A stretch of 64,000 nucleotides of DNA from Cryobacterium flavum (lineage in GTDB: Bacteria > Actinomycetota > Actinomycetes > Actinomycetales > Microbacteriaceae): NCBI RefSeq assembly GCF_900103805.1, contig NZ_FNIB01000007.1, positions 124,001 to 188,000 on the forward strand. Direction: 5' to 3'. The first letter of the stretch is position 1, and every line of letters begins with the position of its first letter. Below are positions 52,170 through 58,947 of the stretch, in pieces. The notes under the pieces are model-generated. The model ran no database searches and was not told where the DNA came from. It worked only from the letters and a program-made list of their open reading frames with translations. Both the position numbers and the translations under genes were made by a program.

Positions 52170-52541
52170 ATGACTGATTTGAATTCCAAGCCCGAAATTG
52201 ACTTCCCGGAGGGCGCTGCGCCCGAACAACTCAAGATCACCGATGTCGTCGTCGGTGACGGTGCCGAGGCTACCGCCGGCGTTACCGTCGATGTGCACTA
52301 CCTCGGCGTCGAGTTTGCGTCCGGCGACGAGTTCGACTCGTCCTGGAACCGCGGCCAGTCGATCAACTTTCCGCTGCGCTCACTCATCGCCGGCTGGCAG
52401 GAAGGTATTCCCGGCATGAAGGTCGGCGGCCGTCGCAAGCTCGTTGTACCCCCGCACCTCGCCTACGGACCGGCCGGTTCCGGACACCGACTGTCCGGCC
52501 AGACCCTGATCTTCGTGATCGACCTGCTCGGCGTGAGCTGA
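52170..52541 (+). CDS. FKBP-type peptidyl-prolyl cis-trans isomerase
   Basis: 123 residues, one FKBP domain with VDVHYLGVEFASGDEFDSSW, AGWQEGIPGMKVGGRRKLVV and PPHLAYGPAG. No signal peptide, so a cytoplasmic folding helper. ATG 52170 has GGGGG just upstream; longer in-frame versions begin in the 183-bp spacer (51987-52169) and lack support. That spacer holds an AT-rich TTATTTTTTT run near 52101 that may be part of its promoter. Confidence 0.93.
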   Translation: MTDLNSKPEIDFPEGAAPEQLKITDVVVGDGAEATAGVTVDVHYLGVEFASGDEFDSSWNRGQSINFPLRSLIAGWQEGIPGMKVGGRRKLVVPPHLAYGPAGSGHRLSGQTLIFVIDLLGVS

Positions 52542-52556
52542 GTCGTTCGACCCTGA

Positions 52557-52811
52557 TTACGAGCGGTTGATGCGCAGGTGTTTGATCTTCGAGGTGTGAC
52601 CGCGGATGATGCTCACGTCGCGTTTAGCCACCTTGAAGTGCTTGGCCAGCAGAGCCACGAGGGCGTCGTTCGCGGCGCCCTCCACGGCTCGCTGCTGCAG
52701 AAAGACCGTAACGGATGCGTGTTCCGGCGTACTCTCCGGGTCGTCCACCACGAGCGGGCCTTTGCGGCTTCCAGGCTTCACGTGCACCGTGAGATTGAGC
52801 ATGGCGGGCAC
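52557..52811 (-). CDS. DUF167 (YggU) family protein
   Basis: 84 residues. Pattern NLTVHVKPGSRKGP and VFLQQRAVEGAANDALVALL, AKHFKVAKRDVSIIRGHTS match DUF167 throughout. GTG 52811 is preferred because AGGAG lies 4 nt before it; ATG 52802 is an alternative. Function unknown, though the fold is widespread. Convergent with FKBP, 15 bp apart. Confidence 0.88.
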   Translation of the reverse strand: MPAMLNLTVHVKPGSRKGPLVVDDPESTPEHASVTVFLQQRAVEGAANDALVALLAKHFKVAKRDVSIIRGHTSKIKHLRINRS

Positions 52812-52871
52812 GGCACTCCTGTTTGCCCCGGTTCGTGGTGAGGGGCGCTCGTTAACGCTAACGTGCTAAGG

Positions 52872-53315
52872 CTAGAGCAAAGCCGCCGTTGGTTCCGGGC
52901 CGAGTAGAAAGCGCCGTCCGGTGATCGACTCCGGCACGATCTCGACGAACACCGGCTTGACCGTGGGGATCAGCGGCCGTAACGGCAGGGCGGCGGCGTC
53001 GTCGATCTCCCGCTGGGTGTTGAGCGCTCTGGCTGTTCCGTGCACGACGACGCTCCACGCGTCGTCGCGACCCACGCCGTCCGTTTCGAACGCGACTCGG
53101 TTGTTGACCGTGAGCTCGATCAGTTTGGTGCCGGACGCGGTGCGAAACAGCAGGTGCCGGTCGGCGGCCACAAAATTGACCGGAAAAATATCCGGGATGC
53201 CACCGACGGCCACGGCGAGGCGGCCCAGACTGGCCGACAGTAAGGCATTCCAGCATTCCTCTTCGCTGAGATTCTGCACGGCCGATGCAGCCGCGTTCAC
53301 GTCGTTGAAAGTCAT
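52872..53315 (-). CDS. Pyridoxamine 5'-phosphate oxidase-fold flavoprotein
   Basis: 147 residues of the split-barrel FMN/F420-binding family (LASLGRLAVAVGGIPDIFPV, WSVVVHGTARAL). Typical of the small actinobacterial members whose chemistry is often unknown; true PNPOx activity is doubtful at this length. Followed by an inverted TTAACGCTAACG patch. Confidence 0.85.
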   Translation of the reverse strand: MTFNDVNAAASAVQNLSEEECWNALLSASLGRLAVAVGGIPDIFPVNFVAADRHLLFRTASGTKLIELTVNNRVAFETDGVGRDDAWSVVVHGTARALNTQREIDDAAALPLRPLIPTVKPVFVEIVPESITGRRFLLGPEPTAALL

Positions 53316-53430
53316 GGTCCATCGTCACACGCCCCGAGCCTCAGGGCGAGCCGGAGAAGCGCGTTTTGCACGCTGGCAGGCAGACCTGGCACCGAAAACA
53401 TATTGCCCCCAATGCAGGGTGGTTTACCTG

Positions 53431-53436
53431 TAAGCT
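53431..53436 (+). promoter_or_regulatory. Possible -10 of the BCCT gene
   Basis: TAAGCT about 100 nt before GTG 53539. No good -35. The spacer between the divergent genes (53316-53538) shows no other feature that I can support. Confidence 0.3.
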
Positions 53437-53538
53437 GGAAATTTGCCCAGCGGGGCAGGTACCTGGCGGTGCCAGAGCGGCTTAGTCCACAGTTAAATTG
53501 CCGTGTGCCGCAAACTATTTCTTTGAGAAAGTTCCACC

Positions 53539-55290
53539 GTGAGTGCACTACCCGAAGTACCGGCGAAAACGCCGAACAGCAGTCCACCCAAATCCCGTCG
53601 ATTCGTCGTTCCGGCACCTCGAGTGTTTTATCCCGCACTCGGCATCATTCTGGCCGTCGTCATCGTGGCCATCGCTTTTCCGGTGCGCACGGGCAGCGTT
53701 CTTGCCCTGCTGCAGGGTTGGGTGGTGGCCGGCCTCGGCCCGTACTATGTCGTCATCGTGGCGGCGTTTGTGGTCTTCGCCATCTGGATGGGCCTCAGCC
53801 GCTTCGGCGACATCAAGCTCGGCAAAGACGATGACGAACCCGAATTCGGTCTGACGAGCTGGTTCTCGATGCTCTTCGCTGCCGGGATGGGTATCGGCCT
53901 GGTCTTCTGGGGCGCCTCAGAACCGCTCACCTTCTTCACGACACCCAAGCCCGGGGTGACCGGCGATTCCGCAGATCTCGCCTCCGCCGCGATGTCGCAG
54001 ACCTTCCTGCACTGGGGATTCCACGCCTGGGCCATCTACGCCGTTGTCGGCCTGGCCCTGGCCTATTCGATCCACCGCAAGGGGCGTCCGGTTTCGATCC
54101 GCTGGGCACTGGAGCCGCTTCTCGGTACCAAACGGGTCAAGGGTCGTCTCGGTGACGTAATCGACGTGATCGCCATCGTGGGTACCCTGTTCGGTGTCGC
54201 GACCTCCCTCGGCCTCGGGGTCAAGCAGATCGCCGCAGGCCTCAGCTACCTCGGTGTCGTCGGCGACGTCACCAATACCCTGCTCGTGGTTTTGATCGTC
54301 GTGATTACCATCATCGCAACGGCCTCTGTGGTCAGCGGCGTCGGCAAGGGCATCAAGTGGCTCTCCAACATCAACCTCGGCATGGCCGGCCTGCTGCTCG
54401 TGGCCGTGCTGCTGCTCGGCCCCACAATGTACCTGCTGCGTCTGCTGGTGCAATCGGTCGGCGGCTACTTTCAGAACGTGGTCGGACTCACCTTCGACAC
54501 CGGAGCATTCACCGGCCAGGCCGGCCTCGACTTCCAGGGCGCCTGGACCGTCTTCTACTGGGGCTGGTGGATCTCCTGGGCACCGTTCGTGGGCGTGTTC
54601 ATCGCGCGCATCTCCCGTGGACGCACGGTTCGCCAGTTCATCGCCGGCGTGCTGCTCGTTCCGACCTTGGTCACATTCGTCTGGTTCGCGGTCATGGGCG
54701 GCAGCGCCATCCGTCAGGCCTGGGAGGGCGACGGCGGTGGTCTGTTCGACCCCAAGGTCGGCATCATCCCCGAGAACGTACTGTTCAACTTTCTGGGCAC
54801 CCTGCCGTTTGGCGTGATCCTCTCGGTGATCGCGGTCATCGTCATCGCGATCTTCTTCATCACCTCGGCCGACTCGGGTTCACTCGTCATCGACATGCTG
54901 GCCTCTGGCGGAGACACCAATCCGCCCAAGTGGAGCCGCATCATGTGGGCCAGCCTCGGCGGGCTCGTGGCTATCGCCCTGCTGTTGGCTGGCGGACTGG
55001 CCGCCCTGCAGACCGGCGCGATTCTGACCGCTATTCCGGTGAGCATCGTCATGATCGGTATGTGTATTGCCATTTACAAGGCGTTCCGCATCGAGCACGA
55101 GGTTCTGGTGGCTGCCGAACGCCGTCAACGCCGGGAGGAAATGGCCCGCCGCATCGGCAAGACCGTCACCGCGCACCTCGAGGAGAACTTCGACGACCAC
55201 TTCGGTGAGCAGGTCGACGGCCACATCGAGGCAGCGCTGACCGACGATCCGGCCCGCCGACCGCGGTGGGGTCGTCGCCCGAAGGCCTGA
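53539..55290 (+). CDS. BCCT-family transporter (glycine betaine/choline/carnitine)
   Basis: 583 residues, twelve membrane helices. Family signatures: AAGMGIGLVFWGASEPL and WTVFYWGWWISWAPFVGVFI, ISRGRTVRQFIAGVLL. The aromatic-rich substrate site and the acidic/basic C-terminal cytoplasmic tail (ERRQRREEMARRIGKTVTAH) resemble the osmosensing BetP of Corynebacterium. Sodium-coupled uptake of betaine as a compatible solute is likely. GTG start. Confidence 0.94.
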   Translation: MSALPEVPAKTPNSSPPKSRRFVVPAPRVFYPALGIILAVVIVAIAFPVRTGSVLALLQGWVVAGLGPYYVVIVAAFVVFAIWMGLSRFGDIKLGKDDDEPEFGLTSWFSMLFAAGMGIGLVFWGASEPLTFFTTPKPGVTGDSADLASAAMSQTFLHWGFHAWAIYAVVGLALAYSIHRKGRPVSIRWALEPLLGTKRVKGRLGDVIDVIAIVGTLFGVATSLGLGVKQIAAGLSYLGVVGDVTNTLLVVLIVVITIIATASVVSGVGKGIKWLSNINLGMAGLLLVAVLLLGPTMYLLRLLVQSVGGYFQNVVGLTFDTGAFTGQAGLDFQGAWTVFYWGWWISWAPFVGVFIARISRGRTVRQFIAGVLLVPTLVTFVWFAVMGGSAIRQAWEGDGGGLFDPKVGIIPENVLFNFLGTLPFGVILSVIAVIVIAIFFITSADSGSLVIDMLASGGDTNPPKWSRIMWASLGGLVAIALLLAGGLAALQTGAILTAIPVSIVMIGMCIAIYKAFRIEHEVLVAAERRQRREEMARRIGKTVTAHLEENFDDHFGEQVDGHIEAALTDDPARRPRWGRRPKA

Positions 55291-55333
55291 GGCCAGAGGC
55301 CTGAACCGGGACAGGGTGTGGGACGGGCAGCCG

Positions 55334-55600
55334 CTACATGCCGTTGGCTGCCCTGACCCGGTTGACCAGATCACGCCACGGCCCGTTCACCTGGGGTTCG
55401 GCGAGCACCACCTCGTGCGGGGCGCACCGAATGCGGTAAGCGAACCGGTCGGGGGTGGCCTCGCTGTCGGTGACGTCGTCCCAGGGCAGGGAGTTCAGGA
55501 ACTCAGCCCAGGTATTCGGGTCGGGCTGTTCTTCAACTCGCACTTCCCAGGTCAGGCGGATACCCGCCGTCCCGCCGCTGCGGGAGACGATGACTTTCAT
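55334..55600 (-). CDS. Emfourin-like inhibitor of the adjacent M4 protease
   Basis: 88 residues. The N-terminal motif SRSGGTAGIRLTWEV and the C-terminal APHEVVLAEPQVNGPWRDLV match the emfourin (protealysin inhibitor) family, in which the GG-AG region inserts into the M4 active site. It lies 9 bp downstream of the M4 protease gene on the same strand, the standard protealysin-operon arrangement. No signal peptide, like its partner. Confidence 0.85.
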   Translation of the reverse strand: MKVIVSRSGGTAGIRLTWEVRVEEQPDPNTWAEFLNSLPWDDVTDSEATPDRFAYRIRCAPHEVVLAEPQVNGPWRDLVNRVRAANGM

Positions 55601-55609
55601 ACCGCGATG

Positions 55610-56761
55610 CTACTCCGGTGGCCGGGGTACGCCTGGCCGGCTCGGGGGTGGTGGCGGGGCTGGTTGCTGGGGAAGCGGCGACGGAATCGCCGCCACCACG
55701 CCCACCGTCGCCCACGCGCGCATTACCGCGTCGTGGGCGGCACCGCCATTGCCGTAGAGACGCGCCGCGGTATCGGCCGTGGCCGCGGCAAACGCCACGA
55801 AATCGCTCGTGCTGGCCAGCGCACCGCCGGTGAGAGTCTCGTACCAAATGTGGCCCGGCGTCTCCCAGGCGTTGCCGCCGAGGGCATCGGCGACCAGATA
55901 GAACGCCCGGTTGGGAATGCCTGAATTGAGGTGCACTCCACCGTTGTCGTCCTCGGTTTCGACGTACCCGGCCATGGTGTCTGGCTGCGGATCTTTGCCG
56001 AGCACATCGTCGTTGTATGCGGTACCTGGCGCTTTCATTGAACGCAGGGCGACGCCCTCCACCTGGTCGGTGAACAGCCCTTCCCCGATCAACCAGCTGG
56101 CATCGGCCGTCGATTGGTTCTTGACGTGCTGCTCGACCAGGGCACCGAACACGTCGGAGATGGATTCGTTGAGCGCCCCCGACTGGCCCTGGTAGGTGAG
56201 ATTGGCGGTGAACTGGGTGACTCCGTGGGTGAGTTCGTGCCCGATCACGCTGGGCGAAATCGTGAAGCGAGTGAAGACCTGCCCATCACCATCGCCGAAC
56301 ACCATACGTTCGCCATCCCAAAAGGCGTTGTCGTACTGCTTGCCGTAGTGCACGGTCGCATCCATGGGCAGTCCGTTGCCGTCGATGCTGTCGCGCCCGA
56401 ACTGCGTCCAGAACAGGTTCTGGGTGGCACCGAGCCCGTCGTACGCCTCGTTCGTGGCCGGGTCGGTGCCAGCAGGCTGGCCCTCGGCGCGCACCCGGCG
56501 ACCCGGCAGGCGTTCCTGGCCACCGGCATCCGAAATGGTGCGGTCAGACTCACCGGGGGTTCGAGCCGGCAGCGTGCGCGCCCCCGAGTAGGGAAACGGA
56601 TGCGCCCCGCCCCGCAACTGGCGAATCTGCGAGTCCCGCAGCAGCGAGGCCCGGGCGGCCGCCGCGGCCTGCGCAAATCGGGGATCATCAAGTTTCGCCA
56701 GCCGCACCAGCAGGTAGGGCGGAACGATCGTGCACGTGGTGTGGAGCTCGCGAGTGTCCAT
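55610..56761 (-). CDS. Protealysin-like M4 metalloprotease without signal peptide
   Basis: 383 residues from ATG 56761; a longer open frame upstream is rejected because it runs antisense through the divergent oxidoreductase gene. Short propeptide with the protealysin marker TIVPPYLLVRLA near residue 13 instead of the long thermolysin FTP propeptide. Zinc motif HELTH (175-179), third ligand Glu199 in LNESISDVFG, catalytic His in HLNSGIPNRAFYLVADALGG. No secretion signal; the C-terminal tail is proline-rich (PQQPAPPPPPSRPGVPRPPE). It forms a two-gene unit with its inhibitor. A weak CAGACT lies 6 nt upstream of the start. Confidence 0.9.
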   Translation of the reverse strand: MDTRELHTTCTIVPPYLLVRLAKLDDPRFAQAAAAARASLLRDSQIRQLRGGAHPFPYSGARTLPARTPGESDRTISDAGGQERLPGRRVRAEGQPAGTDPATNEAYDGLGATQNLFWTQFGRDSIDGNGLPMDATVHYGKQYDNAFWDGERMVFGDGDGQVFTRFTISPSVIGHELTHGVTQFTANLTYQGQSGALNESISDVFGALVEQHVKNQSTADASWLIGEGLFTDQVEGVALRSMKAPGTAYNDDVLGKDPQPDTMAGYVETEDDNGGVHLNSGIPNRAFYLVADALGGNAWETPGHIWYETLTGGALASTSDFVAFAAATADTAARLYGNGGAAHDAVMRAWATVGVVAAIPSPLPQQPAPPPPPSRPGVPRPPE

Positions 56762-56818
56762 GTGCAGAGTCTGGCACCGGCCGCCGACATTGCAACCGCG
56801 CGTTTTGGTCACGCTGAA

Positions 56819-56824
56819 TAGACT
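56819..56824 (+). promoter_or_regulatory. -10 element of the LLM oxidoreductase gene (leaderless)
   Basis: TAGACT, 6 nt before ATG 56831. Confidence 0.6.
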
Positions 56825-56830
56825 CGCCTC

Positions 56831-57721
56831 ATGCGCTTTGGAATCGTCATTCTTCCCCAGGACCCGTGGCCGGTCGCCCGCAGAAAATGGCTCGGCGCCG
56901 AGCAGTACGGCTTCGACCACGCCTTCACCTACGACCATCTGTCCTGGCGCTCGCTCGCTGACGAGCCGTGGAACGCGACCATCCCCACCCTCACCGCCGC
57001 TGCGGCCGTGACCGAACGGATAGCACTGGGCACCTTTGTCTCGTCGCCGAACTCTCGGCATCCGGTGCCATTCGCTAAAGATGTCGCAACGGTCGACGAC
57101 GTCTCGGGTGGGCGGTTTCTGCTCGGCATCGGGTCGGGCGGCACCGGTTTTGACGCGAGCGTGCTCGGCCAGCCGGAGTACACCCCCCGTGAACGTCACG
57201 CACGGTTCGCCGAATTCATCACGGACCTCGACCTGCTGTTACGCGGCGAAGAACCGGGCTCCACTGACGGAATCAGTTTCACCGGCGAGTGGTATACCGC
57301 CCACAACGCCCGTATGGTGCACTCCGCTGCCAGCGCCCCGGCACGCTCCCGCGTACCGTTCCTGATCGCGGCCAACGGGCCGAGGGGTCTCGGGCTGGTC
57401 AGCCGTTTCGGGCAGGGCTGGGTGACCACCGGACAGGACGGTGTCGAGGGAGAAGAATGGTGGACCAGTGTGCGCGGCCTGACCATGCGCCTCGACGACG
57501 TCGTCAGCGGAGCCGGCCGCGACCCCGCCACGATTGACCGTTACCTCTCACTCGACAGCGGCGGAACATACTCCCTGCAGAGCATGAACGCGTTTGAGGA
57601 TGCCGTCGGCCGGGCCGCCGAGCTCGGTTTCACCGACGTGATCAGCCATTGGCCACGCGAGCACGGCATCTACGCCGGCGACGAATCCATCCTCGATACG
57701 GTCGCGGCAACCCTGAACTGA
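56831..57721 (+). CDS. LLM-class flavin-dependent oxidoreductase
   Basis: 296 residues, luciferase-like TIM barrel. Typical segments: RFGIVILPQDPWPVA, TERIALGTFVSSPNSRHPVP, GRFLLGIGSGGTGFDASVLG, and RVPFLIAANGPRGLGLVSRF. FMN or F420 dependent; the substrate is not readable. Divergent from the M4 protease across 69 bp. Confidence 0.9.
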   Translation: MRFGIVILPQDPWPVARRKWLGAEQYGFDHAFTYDHLSWRSLADEPWNATIPTLTAAAAVTERIALGTFVSSPNSRHPVPFAKDVATVDDVSGGRFLLGIGSGGTGFDASVLGQPEYTPRERHARFAEFITDLDLLLRGEEPGSTDGISFTGEWYTAHNARMVHSAASAPARSRVPFLIAANGPRGLGLVSRFGQGWVTTGQDGVEGEEWWTSVRGLTMRLDDVVSGAGRDPATIDRYLSLDSGGTYSLQSMNAFEDAVGRAAELGFTDVISHWPREHGIYAGDESILDTVAATLN

Positions 57722-57768
57722 ATCGGCCAAAGAGGGCGGTCGATCGGGGTTTCCGGCCAGCGGATGTC

Positions 57769-57774
57769 TAGGCT
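57769..57774 (+). promoter_or_regulatory. -10 element of the AI-2E family gene (leaderless)
   Basis: TAGGCT, 6 nt before ATG 57781. Confidence 0.6.
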
Positions 57775-57780
57775 GGTTTC

Positions 57781-58890
57781 ATGCGCGCACACGACGACCC
57801 CAGGCCCATCGTTCCCCGCACCCCGCTGACTGATCGGCTCGGGTGGCTCGGCCTGCGCAGCGGCCAGATTCTGCTCGTCATCCTGCTGGCCTCCGTGGTC
57901 GTCTTCGGCCTGGTGCAGCTGAAGCTCGTCGTCATCCCGGTTTTGATCGCGATCATCCTCGCCTCAGCGCTCAGCCCGGTGATCAACGGGCTACGCAAGC
58001 GCGGAGTCGCCGCCATCCTCGCCACCTGGATCACCCTGCTCGGCGGCATCGTCGTCTTCGGCGGAATCATCACCCTCATCGTTTTGGCGGTGCGTGACCA
58101 GTGGAACGAGCTGTTCTCCTCGGCCTCGGAGGGCATCGACCATCTTCAGCAGTTCCTGATCGACGGACCGATCCAGGTCGATGAGAAGCAGATCGACACG
58201 GCGCGCACCGCCGTCGTGGACTTTCTCACCAGCAGCCAGTTCGGTACCGGGGCGCTCGCCGGGGCATCCGCTGTGTTCGAACTGATCACCGGCGCGGTGC
58301 TGCTCGTGGTCATTCTGTTCTTCTTCCTCAAGGATGGCGGCCAGATCTGGAACTTCTTCCTCACGCCGTTCAAGGGCGAGCGGCTCGCCCGCGGACGCCG
58401 CATTGGCCACACCTCGCTGCGCGTGCTCGGCGGTTACGTGCGCGGCACCGCCATCGTCGCCGCTGTCGATGCCACGGCGATCGGTATCGGCCTGGCCATT
58501 TTGCAGGTTCCGCTGGCTCTGCCACTGGCGGTCATCGTGTTCCTCGGCGCGTTCATTCCGCTGATCGGCGCGACCGCGGCCGGCGTGCTCGCCGCCCTGG
58601 TGGCCCTCGTCGCGAGCGGTCCGGGCGTCGCGCTCATCGTCATCATCATCGTGATCGCGGTCAACCAGCTCGAGGGAAACTTTCTGCAGCCGGTCGTCAT
58701 GGCGCAGTCCCTCAAGCTGCATCCGCTGGTGATTTTGGTCGGGTTGACCGCCGGAACCATTCTCGGCGGCATCGTCGGCGCCGTGCTCTCGGTGCCGATC
58801 GCGGCCGTCACCTGGGCCATCGCCAAGGCCTGGAACACCCCGGATGCCCCGCGCGCCATGCCGCCGAAGCGTCGCGTGCTAAAGCGCTGA
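57781..58890 (+). CDS. AI-2E family transporter (PerM/YdiK type)
   Basis: 369 residues with about seven or eight membrane helices and the family segments LVVIPVLIAIILASALSPVI, FLKDGGQIW, GYVRGTAIVAAVDATAIGIG and LEGNFLQPVVMAQSLKLHPL. Members export autoinducer-2 or ions; the function in actinobacteria is open. Followed after 57 bp by the aminotransferase fusion, which has its own ribosome site. Confidence 0.92.
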   Translation: MRAHDDPRPIVPRTPLTDRLGWLGLRSGQILLVILLASVVVFGLVQLKLVVIPVLIAIILASALSPVINGLRKRGVAAILATWITLLGGIVVFGGIITLIVLAVRDQWNELFSSASEGIDHLQQFLIDGPIQVDEKQIDTARTAVVDFLTSSQFGTGALAGASAVFELITGAVLLVVILFFFLKDGGQIWNFFLTPFKGERLARGRRIGHTSLRVLGGYVRGTAIVAAVDATAIGIGLAILQVPLALPLAVIVFLGAFIPLIGATAAGVLAALVALVASGPGVALIVIIIVIAVNQLEGNFLQPVVMAQSLKLHPLVILVGLTAGTILGGIVGAVLSVPIAAVTWAIAKAWNTPDAPRAMPPKRRVLKR

Positions 58891-58947
58891 CCGGCATCCG
58901 TTCAACCCTGCTCGTGCCACCGCTGCCCCCTGCATGACTGGAGAACC

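Noticed and set aside
52872-53315. True pyridoxamine phosphate oxidase (pdxH).
   Set aside because: Too short and lacks the C-terminal PNPOx signature; only the split-barrel fold can be supported.
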